NCBI GenBank assembly: GCA_043228905.1
Contig: JBHGNT010000011.1
Coordinates: 1,550,001 to 1,614,000 of the forward strand
DNA from: Azolla caroliniana
Taxonomy: Eukaryota; Polypodiophyta
Reading direction: 5' to 3'
Length of the DNA: 64,000 nucleotides
In this document: positions 27,701-37,614 of the stretch, one piece after another
Layout of the letters: every line of letters starts with the position of its first letter
Numbering within the stretch: the first letter of the stretch is position 1
Translations under genes and position numbers: made by a program
The notes under the pieces: model-generated
Told to the model about the DNA's origin: nothing
What the model saw: only the letters and a program-made list of their open reading frames with translations
Database searches by the model: none

Positions 27701-28724
27701 TTAATCACTTTCTTTAACATGAAGACTTAAGCTTCATTATTGTATTTAGTTTAAACTTGTAATGAAAGCTTGGTCGTGTTGGGGACTTCTTATCTCTCTA
27801 CTCTTTTAAGGAGCATGTGGAACCGTGAATAAGTCTCTTTGTGATTAAGTGATAATTACGTTTTGTGAATGTGGCTAGTCATAAAGTAATATTAGACCTT
27901 GTGTAGTAGTTAATACATTAGTATTTTGAAAATGGTTGATACCCATTTTTGTCTATTTCATCAAGAAAAGGGTGGTTGATGATACATTCGATCACATCAA
28001 CCTCAAGGTGGTTATTTATGAGAAGTAGAGGTTGGATGAGAAGGGACCCATTAGTATTGTTAAATTGTAGTGTCTCTACTAATGACGACATACATGTTAT
28101 GACCTTTGTATTTGTTATTTCTGTAAATAGCCAACAAGGTTAACTTAACCCTAAGTTGTATTTATGATATTTAAGCTTGTAAAGTTATATTGAGAAAATA
28201 TAGAGTGTAATTCTATGTGTGACTACACCATGTTTATCTCATTCTCACACTCAATTCATATTTTTTTCTCTGCAATAATTGAGCTCATATCGATCATTGG
28301 CAAAGTCATACTTGGTCAGCTCACACCAATAGTAGACTCCGCACATACTACATCCTCAATATGTGGTACTATAGTGGGTTTTTTTGTTCTTTGAAGAGTG
28401 CCACCTCCAACACGTTCTTTGACCTCTACTATAATTTTAGCATGCTGCCATTGACATGGTCTTTTGAAGCTATGCACGCTTTGAAGTTATTTCTACAACA
28501 TTCTCTATTCTCGGTCATTTTCTAAAATCCAATAACATTGGATTTGTCTCGAACATTGTTCTTGAGGATTAAACTTGAGTTTTGGTCTCAAGCATCGGAC
28601 TAAAACGTTGGTCTCATGGATTCAAGTTGTTCTATTTACACACAAACAAAATAAAGAAAGCGTTTGACACATACCTTGGATGGCATTGAGGTGAGAATTT
28701 CTAACCATATGTTTAAGAAAAGTT
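24781..28724. other. AT-rich intergenic DNA, no gene recognised
   Basis: No domain or exon-like stretch was recognised on either strand. It includes a C13 run at 24974-24986 and a duplicated segment at 27153-27336. Composition is like the far left of the window. Confidence 0.55.
27153..27336. repeat. Tandem duplication, period about 92 bases
   Basis: Two copies share ATTTTAGAAAC and TAGCACATGGCACATCACAC in the same order, with anchors at 27159 and 27251. Differences are moderate. Confidence 0.85.
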
Positions 28725-29118
28725 GATGGGATCAAACTTCATCTTTTGGAAGTAGCAAATGCAAGACTATATTGTCGTGAAAGGATAGATAGATTCAATC
28801 AAGAATGAATCAACGCTTGTTGAGTATGAGGTTGTAGAATGGTCAAAACTTAATTTTCTAGCCAAAGTGACCATTTGAATATGTCTCTTTAAATTAGTCT
28901 ACTTCACAGTACACGAGTGTAAGACATCCTACAAACTATGGCAGATGCTATTGGACACCTATGAGAAGGAACTCGACTCTACAACCTTCGGATGAAAGAA
29001 TCTGACTCGGTTCCTACACACTTCAATGCATACAAGGGTATCATCTCCTCATTGTTGAATCAAGGCATGAAGATTGACAAATACTTACTTGTTCTACTTT
29101 TAATGAGCACTTTGCTGA
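28725..29118 (+). pseudogene. Copia gag fragment (UBN2-like), broken
   Basis: With stops and a frameshift this reads on the + strand as a Copia Gag segment: VGSNF-like FWK start, a KLWQMLLDTYEKE phrase near 28933-28970, then LYNLRMKESDSV and NQGMKIDKYLL-like sequence to about 29115. It matches the order and many residues of the Gag of Copia-4 in this window (54107-54886, - strand), so it is probably a relic of the same or a sister family. It ends abruptly at the junction with the oppositely oriented Copia-1 fragment. Confidence 0.7.
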
Positions 29119-29322
29119 CATCCCGTTCTCCTTAGTGTGTGGATCTTCGTCAGCACAAACTCTTGATTTTCTACTCTCTCCCGGATCCAGTGGTACCTCC
29201 GTTGGATATGTTTCGTCCGAGAATGGTAGGCCGCGTTCTTTGCAAGGTGGATGACACTTTGATTGTCCGGAAGTGTCGATCCGACCGGTTTCGTCTCCGA
29301 CATGTTGAACCTTTGAAGCACT
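29119..29322 (-). pseudogene. Copia-1 RT end fused to RNase H remnant
   Basis: On the - strand the sequence goes from LQRFNMSETKPVGS, the conserved end of the Copia RT region, straight to DNQSVIHLAKNAAYHSRTKH of RNase H. The stretch normally between them (over 100 residues) has been deleted. The frame is lost near 29130. It is a dead remnant. Confidence 0.8.
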
Positions 29323-29929
29323 TGTTGAGAAATCGTTCGGTCAAATCATAATAAATGAATTGTGCTGAAAATAAGAATCATAGATATGCCAGAAAAGGAA
29401 AAGGACAAACAATAGTGCAGAGAGATTTACATGGAAACCCTAAAATGGGAGAAAACCATGGAGAACAGAACTTCACTATACAATGGATATACAACAGAGG
29501 ATCTATTACAACACTCTTTCGAGTGTATTAGCCACGCAGGGCTCTTGGCGTCTGTTGTTACGCACACAGCTATGGCGCCACACACACTCTCTCTGTCTCA
29601 CACGCTGTCGCGCTACTTCTGTTCTACAATCTCATCTTCACGTTTTTGCCCTAAGTGTATTTATACTTATACATTGTATGGGCTATTTACAAATGTAGCC
29701 TTTGCTACGTATCATTATTATTAGTGCTATAATAATAATAGTTGAACTATCAAACAATCGACTCACTTTTTTCGACTCTTCGACTGTCGGTTTTCCGAAC
29801 AGTCAGATCTTCCTTGTCTTCGACTGTCGGCACTCCTTGGTCTGATCAGTCGGCTCCTCGTAGTCATCGATTGTCAGCAACTTTTGGACAGTCGGTTCCT
29901 CCTCCCATTGGAGGGACATATTCCCAACA
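29323..29929 (-). repeat. Copia-2 3' LTR
   Basis: 607 bases, TGTTG at the left end and CAACA at the right. It matches 46936-47542 along its whole length with scattered differences. The right third (29750-29905), which is U3 in element orientation, carries several copies of CGACTGTCGG-like words, possible enhancer repeats. Confidence 0.93.
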
Positions 29930-29955
29930 AACTCCCCCTTCATCTTGTGGGAGGA
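29930..29955 (-). other. Copia-2 polypurine tract
   Basis: On the - strand a purine-rich GAAGGGGGAGTT stretch directly precedes the 3' LTR, where plus-strand DNA synthesis would be primed. Confidence 0.7.
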
Positions 29956-30361
29956 AGTCAGTCAGTCTTGTCTTCTGTCGATAGACTCTGAGTCTGTCCA
30001 TAGGTAGGTTCTTCGTTAGCATGTTGGATCCATTGTCATCACTATGGATCTTCACCAAGGAAAACTCTCCTTCTTCGACTCTCTCCCGCAACAAGCGATA
30101 CCTTCTCTGTATATGCTTGGTCTGGGAGTTGTATGCAGCATTCTTGGCAAGATGTATGGCACTCTGGCTATCACAATGAAACAAGAGATCCTTTTGCTTC
30201 ATCCCTAATTCGGTGAGAAAACTTCTCATCCAGATCATCACTTTGCCGGCCTCTATTGCTGCCATATACTCTACCTTTGTAGTCGACAAAGCTACAGACT
30301 TCTGTAGTCGTGACTGCCACGACACTGCTCCCCCTGCATAGGTCATCACGTACCCTGACGT
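29956..30361 (-). pseudogene. Copia-2 RNase H, C-terminal part
   Basis: From the Gypsy-1 junction downwards the - strand encodes TSGYVMTYAGGAVSW, VALSTTKVEYMA, then CDSQSAIHLAKNAAYNSQTK, the Copia RNase H core, then the usual LTKNLP tail near 30005-30020. The reading frame is open across this block. The first half of the domain lies at 36492-36954 beyond Gypsy-1. Confidence 0.88.
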
Positions 30362-30992
30362 TGTTGAGGTATTCCTTGCGGATGCGTGGAATGAGGCGGA
30401 ACCTCGGGGGTCCTGTACCAAAGAGCAAGAGAGGAAGGAGAAGAGACCCTCTACGTGCGAGCGTAGACCCACAGGGACACGGCCCTTTGACGCAGAGACG
30501 CAAGTGGGACAACGACACAGAAAGACACGAATGTATGTATGTATTAACAAAGACAAACAACAAGAACACGAAGACAACAAACCCACGAAGTCGGTTACAA
30601 CCGAACAGGCCGGCGAACAGATGCCGATGCCTGTTCGTAAACGCACAAAAAGACAGGAGCAGGTTGGAGGTGCTGCCGGAAGCACTCGGGCATTCCTCAG
30701 AGCAGCGCGAGCCTCCCGAAACCTGCACAGAAGGAAGCTATGGAGTTTGCGAACCAGAGAGAGAGAGGGAAGCCTTCGCACGCAAACCGACAACACTTCG
30801 TCCTCGACTCTCCGCGATCCCTCGCCCCTCCTCGTCTCCCTCCTTTTATAGCCAAGGAAGGAGCTGTTTCCCTACCTACCGAATCTACCGGCCTAGGAGA
30901 TTCTATGTACAACATAAGGCGCATGTGCACGAAGAGCCGGTTCCTACGTTCCGGTGCACCGATTCCGCTTGTGGACGGTTTTCTTCACAACA
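30362..30992 (-). repeat. Gypsy-1 3' LTR
   Basis: 631 bases with TGTTG...CAACA ends; the other copy has TGTCG...CGACA, so the CpG at each end here has gone to TG/CA. The - strand contains GGCTATAAAAGG (about 30841-30852), a TATA box. Long frames crossing the LTR on both strands are not genes. Confidence 0.95.
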
Positions 30993-31015
30993 TCCGCCCC
31001 CACCTAACCGCGCAT
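30993..31015 (-). other. Gypsy-1 polypurine tract
   Basis: On the - strand TTAGGTGGGGGCGGA directly precedes the 3' LTR. The equivalent site of Gypsy-2 at 43263-43277 reads TTAGGTGGGGGCAGA. Confidence 0.8.
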
Positions 31016-31065
31016 CCACCGGCATGCGCCAAATTGTGTTGGGACGGAGAAAACCGGTCCAACCT

Positions 31066-32076
31066 TCATTCTTTGCCCGTCGGTTCTTCTTCGGTTTCGG
31101 ATCGTTCGTCGTCGCGGTCCAGGTTAACCGGATCCGGCTCGTCGTCGTGACGCTTCTTGAACACTTTGATCCGCTTCCCAGCTACCGGTATCGCCATTCT
31201 TGTGCCGTCGAGTTCCGCCAGATGGTACGTCCCGTTGTCGTTGGCGCTTTGTACCACGTAAGGCCCGAACCACCTTCTTGCGAACTTCCGTGTCGCTCGG
31301 TGCTGGTTGTCAAGGCTGCTGTCGTAGACAAGCACCCGGTCGCCTTCCTCGATCTTCTTTGGTCTGAGCCGGTGCGTTCGGTCGAACCGGGCTTTGTTCC
31401 TCATCCTTGCTTCCCGAAGCTTTTCCGAAGCCTGCTCCACGTCCTCCGGTCTTCGCTCGAGCTGTCGTATACGCGCCGTCAACAGTTCCTCCCGGCTCAT
31501 CTCGTCTCTCCAGTCCACGGTTGCCCATGAGGAGATCGTACGTTCCATCGGCATGATCGGCTTCTGCCTAAACATGAGCTCTGCCGGCATGAATCCGGTT
31601 ACCGAACTGTGCGTAGTTCGGTCAGCCCACAACGCGTAAGGCAGCAGCCGCGGCCAGTTCCCGACTTGACCTCTGCATGCCCGAACTAACGCCTTGACGA
31701 TCGGTCCGTGTCCGCGCTCCACCTTTCCATTCGCCTCTGGATTGTACGCAGTGGTAAGCGAGAGCTTGACTCCTAGCCGGTCGAACAGCTCCTCGGCCTC
31801 TTCGGCGTCCAGCTCCCCGCGATCAGCCACGATCTTCCCGACGCACCCGTGCCGGCATATCACGTCCTCAATTAGGAACCGACATACGGCCGCGGTCGTT
31901 TTGTTCTGAAGGGCTCGGCCTTCTACCTGGTTGGTCAGATCTTCCCGAGCCAGGACCAGATACCGCATCTGTCCTACTCCCATCGGCATCGTCACCAGAT
32001 CTACCATCCATTTGAAGTGGATGGTCGGAGGGTACGTAGGGTGAAGCTCGTCCCGATGCCGGACTATGGAGTGCAT
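31066..32076 (-). pseudogene. Gypsy-1 integrase core and C-terminus
   Basis: After an in-frame TAG (32074-32076; Gypsy-2 has a Gln codon at this place) about 336 codons are open. They encode the integrase catalytic core, with Asp in WMVDLV, Asp in ADRGELD and Glu in PEANGKVERG, then a GPY/F module (ARRWFGPYVV) and NGTYHLAELDGT near the C-terminus. No chromodomain is evident. The enzyme would insert element DNA into the genome. Apart from the single stop, this is the best preserved integrase in the window. Confidence 0.88.
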
Positions 32077-32606
32077 CTAACAGCTCTCGCAAGTTGTCAC
32101 GAACCGATGCACGTCCCGGTACAGTCCCGACCACCAGTACTTCCCCTTTATCTTCTCGAACGTGGCCCACGTTCCACGGTGTCCGGCCCAAGGGCTGTCG
32201 TGGTAGGCCGTCAGCAGCTCCTCCTGTTCTTCCTTCATCGCCACCACCCGGAGTGGGACGCCGTTCCTCTTCTTCGGGTGCTTCCATAAGTATCCGTCCC
32301 GGAGAAAGAATCGGTATGCTTTCTTCCGGATCCGGTTGGCCTCGTCCTTCGTCCACGACGCATCCGGCGTCATCGTCCTCAAAAATCCACCGATCTGGAG
32401 CCACTCGCCGTCGTACTTGCTCTCGTCGAAGTCGTTAAGTGCCGGAGTGCTCGTCCCATCGGTCGTCACGTACGCTGCCTCGAAGAAGTCCACGCCGACT
32501 TCTTCGTCCTCCGAAACCATGCCGCCCTCGTCATCAAACCTCGCCCTCGAAAGCATGTCGGCCATGGCGTTGTCCTTTCCGGAAATGTGCCGTATTTCCG
32601 GGTCCA
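32077..32606 (-). pseudogene. Gypsy-1 RNase H end, linker and integrase zinc-binding domain
   Basis: Open from about 32565 to the TAG at 32077, in a different frame from the upstream RT, so one frameshift lies near 32600-32610, just after WIAYI. It encodes the MADMLSR end of RNase H, an acidic linker, and an HHCC-type integrase zinc-binding region (HDSPWAGHRGTW ... TTCESC). In Gypsy-2 the same passage (41640-42200) shares a frame with RT, which shows the frameshift is specific to this copy. Confidence 0.85.
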
Positions 32607-34381
32607 GGGACGATGTACGCTATCCACCGGAGCATCGCCAGGTCCGGTGTCGCGCATTCGGAAACCATGCCGAGAATCGGCAGGCAATCCGTCTCGATAA
32701 TCACTTCTGCCCCGATCAGGTAGTCTTTGTCGGCCTTTACTGCCGAAACGATACCCCAGAGTTCGCGTTTAACCTGGGCGTACCCTCGCTGTCGCTCACT
32801 GAGGACCTTCGCGCCGAATCGGATCGGGAACCGAATGCCGTCCTCGTCCTCTTGGTTGACGACCCATCTGATCCCGGTCGGACTCGTATCCACCGTTATG
32901 TACACCGGGGTACCCTTCCCGTAGACAGCCTTCCGGAGCGCCGGTGCTGCCGCAAGAGCTTCCTTCAGCTTCCGGACCGACTCCGTGTGCTCGTCTCGCC
33001 ATTCGAATTTTCGCCCTTTCTTCAGCAACCCGTATAGCGGCTCCGCAACGTGGGCGTAATGCGGGATCCATATGTGGTAGAATGCGCATGCCCCCAGGAA
33101 CCTCTGAACTTCCGTAACCGAGCTACAATCGGTCTTCATCGCGCAGATGGCTTCTACCTTTGCCGGAGACGGCTTCCGGCCATATGGCCCACATAGGTGT
33201 CCGACTACCAGGATTTCCGTTTGCCCGAAGGCCGATTTCTCCCCGGAGAAGGTGAGCCTCGCATCCTCTAGCCTTTGTAGCACCTTCTCGCAGTCGTCGA
33301 TGTGTTTCGCCACGAATCGCCGGCATCCGTCCAGCCCGACCGTCTCGTCCTTCTCTTCCACCGGGCACCCTTTGATAGGGATGTCGTCTAGAAACGGCAT
33401 GGTGATGTCCGGGATGCAATCCCTCAGTACCTTGTTCATTGCATTCACCATGTGGGCCACCGAGTTGGTCCCTCCTTGTGGCAGGGTACACATTCGCACT
33501 AGGCCGAGGGGAGTTCGCATCGTCGTAATGTCTCTGCTCTCCACGGCTAGCTGGAATTGGTCGTACCCCGAGTACAGATCACCGACCGAGTAAATCGACC
33601 TTCCGGCGAAGGCCTCCGCGAACTCGTCTATGGTCGGTCCGATTCCTGCGTTCCGAATGGTCACTCTGTTGACGGACTGCAGGTCTTGAATGAAGCGCAT
33701 CGTTCCGTTTTTCTTTGGTACGGTAAACCATCGGTTCGAGTATGGGGCACTCGACGGTTCGAGAATGCCCATATCTACTATCTGCCTCAATAGCTCCATC
33801 AACTTCGGGATGTGAGCTCTCGGTACTGGAATCGGCTTGAGATTCCACGGCACATGCGGTACCGTGAATATCACCATCGGCTCCACGATCGTCGGGTCTG
33901 CGCACCCGATCTCGTCCGGTGAGAATGCGAAGGCTTTCCCGTGCCTTCCGAGCATCCTTCGAAACCGGTCTTCCTCTGCCGGCAGTAGGAACCCGCCCCC
34001 ACCGATTTTGAGCTCCCGGAGCGTCCCGTCGGTGAAGGTGTGTCCTATGCAGGCCGGATCTCGTAAACTGGGGTCCGACGCAACCCCTCTGATCCTGGAC
34101 TCGCTGCCCTCCGGTAAGGGTGCCGCGACTGGCCTTACCTTCCGGTCCACAGCCTTGTACTTTGTGCTAACTCGGGCCGTCCGATCCGACCCGAGCCCCC
34201 GACTGAAGTTCGTGATGACTTCATACATCTCTTCGGAACATACCGGTATCGTCCGGTCTTCGTTAAGGTCTTCTCCGGCAACCTTCCTCAGCATCCCCAA
34301 GGTGTCGTCGAAGGAGACCGCCTCCACGGCTCCGCTGATTTCCTCGTCCGGGCCGAGAACTCCGCATGCTCGAAGTCGCAC
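32607..34381 (-). CDS. Gypsy-1 reverse transcriptase-RNase H ORF
   Basis: About 590 open codons of Ty3/Gypsy RT and RNase H, which copy element RNA into DNA in virus-like particles. Visible motifs in order: EPSSAPYSNRWFTVPKK (33710-33760), FIQDLQSVN, the DLYSGYDQFQLAVESRD block (33533-33583), PLGLVRMCTLPQGGTNS, and MPFLDDIPIKG with the catalytic pair at 33383-33394. The pair sits in FLDD rather than the usual YxDD. It is followed by an RNase H with SPTGIRWVVNQED. The frame is closed by a frameshift at its 3' end. It has no obvious ATG at the 5' end and is separated from the protease ORF by about 180 bases with stops. Confidence 0.9.
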
Positions 34382-34557
34382 TTCCGCCCTTGTCTTTTCT
34401 CACCCAACGATGCCGACTATCATACACCCTCCGTTGCCGGAGAAGCAGAATTTTCTACCTATCGTACAAGGTTTCTTCGGTTTCGGTTCTATCGTACAAC
34501 TGTGGGGTCTTTCCCGAGTGTCCGAACTGTCTCGGCCCCACGCCTTGGCAACCCTCT

Positions 34558-35391
34558 CTAAAAATCCTCCCGGTTCTCGCCACCAAGGGATTCGCGGTTC
34601 CGCTCGTGGTTCGGTCTCACGGTCAGAAATTGGACCGAATGGTGCCCGTCCTGGCTTTTGACCCTTGCGTAGGCCGAACCGTTGTCTAGCACCTTGGTCT
34701 CCATTCGCGCCGCCGTGATGTATGGTTCACCTAATATGACCGGGTGCGAAGACGTCTCCTGTACGAAGAAGTGCTGGTCAATCTCGACGTCGCCGATCTT
34801 GACTCGCACGTTCGGGCAGGCCCCATGCAGTTCCTCGGTGGCGCGCGTCGCCGCCCGTATCTTCCACCCGTGCTTGGTGTTGATCGGCCACTTCCCCTTC
34901 TTATAGAAGTCCATGGACATCAAGTTTATTTCCGAACCGTGGTCCACCAGTGCCACCACCGGTTCCCGAACCTCTCCGATCTTTACCGGGGTCTCCGTGA
35001 TCGCTTGGGCCCAGTGCGGCCTCGAATAGTGGCTCTCCGCCCGCTCGTCTTCCATCGCCATGTCGTCGATGTGCGTCGTCCGCACCTCCACCGGTCTTTC
35101 CGGTTCCGTCTCCGTCGACAGCCTCTTCCGTTTCACCAGGTCCACAATGGAGTCGTGGAATTCCTTCTTGGCGATCCCTAGCACCTCTCGCAATGACAGC
35201 TCCACTTTGCTGTCGAGGATCCGTTCCTCTAGGACCTTCCGTAGGTCCGTAGTCCTTTCTATTTCCGTCCCCAGTCGGTATCCGCCCTTCCTGGGGTTAT
35301 CTTGCGAGCTGGACCCGCCGGCATCGTTCCATCGTTGCCCGAATCGGGTCTCGTATCGTTGCGAAGGCCCGGCCGCTCCGGCTTTCCCCAC
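34558..35391 (-). CDS. Gypsy-1 Gag C-terminus / protease-like ORF
   Basis: A 277-codon ORF with helical charged sequence first (EIERTTDLRKVLEERIL) and then an aspartic-protease-like domain. Its active-site region reads VALVDHGSEINLM, with DHG where retroviral-type proteases have D-S/T-G, followed by HPVILGEPYI and a QFLTVRPNHERNRE tail. It would process the polyprotein. It ends at a TAG after DF that is shared with Gypsy-2. It is probably a continuation of Gag, since the downstream end of the gag remnant leads into it. Confidence 0.82.
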   Translation of the reverse strand: MGKAGAAGPSQRYETRFGQRWNDAGGSSSQDNPRKGGYRLGTEIERTTDLRKVLEERILDSKVELSLREVLGIAKKEFHDSIVDLVKRKRLSTETEPERPVEVRTTHIDDMAMEDERAESHYSRPHWAQAITETPVKIGEVREPVVALVDHGSEINLMSMDFYKKGKWPINTKHGWKIRAATRATEELHGACPNVRVKIGDVEIDQHFFVQETSSHPVILGEPYITAARMETKVLDNGSAYARVKSQDGHHSVQFLTVRPNHERNRESLGGENREDF

Positions 35392-35838
35392 TTGTTTGTC
35401 TTCTACCAGAGCCTCGTAGTTCTAGCAGGCGGCTTCTACGAAGCCCGTCTTCTCCTCGACCGGATCGCTCCACCCGGTTATTTCCCGAACCCGTCTCTCA
35501 ACGTGGTCCGTTTCATCCTTCTTCAACCGTGCGCCGGCAAGACCTTCCAGCATTGCCGACCAGTATCCGTCTTTGCCCTCCTTTCGGGCCTCGCTGCCCC
35601 CGACCCGAATTCCGGCCGACGCCGAGTAGTGGATGGCCTCTACGTGTCGGGCCGCTGGCTCTTCCATCAGTCTCTTCATACCTCCTCATCCGTCGTTTCG
35701 GTTCAGGGCCCTCCTGGTGTCGCCGGCGTGCACCCGGCCTTCCCACAGGTACACCACCCGGTTCCTCAACGCTTCTGCGAAATTGCCGCAGTCCTTCCGA
35801 AGATCCGACCCTTTCATCTTCTGCTCCTCTGCCGCCTC
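35392..35838 (-). pseudogene. Gypsy-1 gag remnant, N-terminal two-thirds missing
   Basis: Directly after the PBS the sequence starts in the zinc-knuckle end (RKDCGNFAEALRNRVVYLW) and continues to ALNRNDG, a stop, then GGMKRLMEEPAARHVEA and ITGWSDPVEEKTGFVEAA. In Gypsy-2 the same passage is preceded by about 280 codons of Gag (37615-38480), all of which are absent here. Without them no capsid could be formed by this copy. Confidence 0.85.
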
Positions 35839-35860
35839 CTTCACGTCGGGTTCACCAAGA
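35839..35860 (-). other. Gypsy-1 primer-binding site
   Basis: On the - strand TTGGTGAACCCGACGTGAAG follows the 5' LTR within two or three bases, identical in its core to the site in Gypsy-2 (37572-37590). It is not the initiator-methionine PBS used by the Copia elements here. I cannot name the tRNA with confidence. Confidence 0.8.
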
Positions 35861-36491
35861 TGTCGAGGTATTCCTCGCGGATGCGTGGAATGAGGCGGAA
35901 CCTCGGGGGTCCTGTACCAAAGAGCAAGAGAGGAAGGAGAAGAGACCCTCTACGTGCGAGCGTAGACCCACAGGGACACGGCCCTTTGACGCAGAGACGC
36001 AAGTGGGACAACGACACAGAAAGACACGAATGTATGTATGTATTAACAAAGACAAACAACAAGAACACGAAGACAACAAACCCACGAAGTCGGTTACAAC
36101 CGAACAGGCCGGCGAACAGATGCCGATGCCTGTTCGTAAACGCACAGAAAGACAGGAGCAGGTTGGAGGTGCTGCCGGAAGCACTCGGGCATTCCTCAGA
36201 GCAGCGCGAGCCTCCCGAAACCTGCACAGAAGGAAGCTATGGAGTTTGCGAACCAGAGAGAGAGAGGGAAGCCTTCGCACGCAAACCGACAGCACTTCGT
36301 CCTCGACTCTCCGCGATCCCTCGCCCCTCCTCGTCTCCCTCCTTTTATAGCCAAGGAAGGAGCCGTTTCCCTACCTACCGAATCTACCGGCCTAGGAGAT
36401 TCTATGTACAACATAAGGCGCATGTGCACGAAGAGCCGGTTCCTACGTTCCGGTGCACCGATTCCGCTTGTGGATGGTTTTCTTCACGACA
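35861..36491 (-). repeat. Gypsy-1 5' LTR
   Basis: 631 bases with TGTCG...CGACA ends, almost identical to 30362-30992. A TATAAAAG box lies on the - strand near 36343-36350. It would carry promoter and RNA start. Confidence 0.95.
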
Positions 36492-36954
36492 ACGTGGATC
36501 GGTTCGAGTTGACATCTCCCGACATGTCCGAGTCGGTAAAACCTTCCAGCACAAGTTTTCCGACACCATACCTTAGGTATACCTCTGAGGTGCCTTTTAA
36601 GTACATGAGTATCCACTTCACCATTGTCTAGTGTTCTCTTCCTGGATTACTCATATATCGGCTTATTGCTCCTACAACAAATGCTATGTTAGGTCTTGTA
36701 CAAACCATAGCATACATTAGACTTCCGACGACCGAGGCATACGGTACCTTCCTCATCTTGACCTTCTCCTTCTCCCCTCCCGGACACTACTTCGCATTTA
36801 ACCTGCAATTTGTTGGCAACACTGAGCCGACCGGCTTTGCGTCTGACATGTTAAATCTCTCTAGGATCTTTGTCACATACTTCTATTGTGACAACCATAG
36901 CACCCTTTGAGTTCCGTCTCGAACTATGTGCATTCCCAAGATTTGTTTAGCCGG
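36492..36954 (-). pseudogene. Copia-2 RT end and RNase H N-terminal part
   Basis: On the - strand this encodes the end of RT (ERFNMSDAKPVGS), VPYASVVGSLMYAMVCTRPN, then the start of RNase H up to NRSTS, where Gypsy-1 inserted. At least two in-frame stops are present (in the CRLNAK-CPGG and REH-TMVKW positions). The upstream RT part lies at 43966 and above, beyond Gypsy-2. Confidence 0.85.
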
Positions 36955-37569
36955 TGTCGTGAAGAAAACCGTCCCTAGGCGGAAACCGAGTTTAGCGTGT
37001 GTAAACCGGCCCTTACACGCGAGCACGCTTTTCGTTGTATGGTAAGTAGGTAGGTACAAGTCAACTGAGGTGAAATCCTAGGTAGCACTCATTGAATAGG
37101 GAGAGAATCGAGGTGTATCTTTGTCCGAAAGGACAGAGAATTAATGTGATGTAACGGATGATAACAACCTCCCTCCTTGGGCTATAAAAGAGAGGGAGCA
37201 CTCTCCATAGCCATTTTGCGCAGGTTTTCGGGAGGCTGACTCTGCACCGTGGAACGCCCGTGTACTTCTGGCAGAGTCTCCATCTCGCTCTTCTGTGTGT
37301 GAGTGAACATGCGTCGGTGTTTGCCTTGCCGGCCTGTTAGTTGTAACCGTCTTGATATATATATATATTTATATACATATGTGTTCATATACTCGGACTT
37401 CTAGTCGTCTCGTTTTGTTGTGTTGTTGGACTGTGATTCCTGTGTGCTCCCGTGTTTGCGTGTGTGCAAGTGCGTCCGTTGCCTTTCCGTTGTCCTCCTC
37501 AGCTATTTCTCGGTCCAAGACCCCGGTGGTCCTGCCTCGTTCTCCACGCACGCACATAACAACGCGACA
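36955..37569 (+). repeat. Gypsy-2 5' LTR
   Basis: 615 bases with TGTCG...CGACA ends. TATA box GGCTATAAAAGAG at about 37173-37185. It lacks about 73 bases just after the TATA box that the 3' LTR still has; part of that segment (GAGGACGAAGTGCTG) also occurs in the Gypsy-1 LTRs, so this copy has the deletion. An (AT)n tract lies near 37352-37372. Confidence 0.94.
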
Positions 37570-37592
37570 TATTTGGTGAACCCGACGTGAAA
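37570..37592 (+). other. Gypsy-2 primer-binding site
   Basis: TTTGGTGAACCCGACGTGAA begins a few bases after the 5' LTR, the same core as Gypsy-1. It is not complementary to plant initiator tRNA-Met. Confidence 0.8.
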
Positions 37593-37614
37593 CAGGCGGT
37601 AGAGGAATAGAAAG

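Larger units (their letters stand above)
30362..36491 (-). mobile_element. Gypsy-1: GC-rich Ty3/Gypsy element, gag-deleted
   Basis: A - strand Ty3/Gypsy element of 6,130 bases with 631-base LTRs at both ends and ACGT on each side as a four-base TSD (30358-30361 and 36492-36495). Order in element orientation is LTR, PBS, gag remnant, protease-like ORF, RT-RNase H, integrase, polypurine tract, LTR. It is inserted in the RNase H region of Copia-2. The LTRs differ at only about seven positions by eye, all transitions, making it the youngest visible insertion. It is much richer in G+C than the DNA around the nest. Gag lacks everything before the zinc-knuckle end. Confidence 0.93.

Noticed and set aside
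29864-30796. 310-codon - strand frame joining RNase H to upstream sequence
   Set aside because: The first half is translated Gypsy-1 LTR, and only the part below 30361 is Copia-2 RNase H. The join is accidental.
30310-31530. 406-codon open frame on the + strand, and similar long + frames at 32336-33037, 33837-34661 and 35302-36576
   Set aside because: They are antisense to Gypsy-1 coding regions or cross its LTR. The GC-rich coding strand leaves few stops on the complement. No domain is visible.
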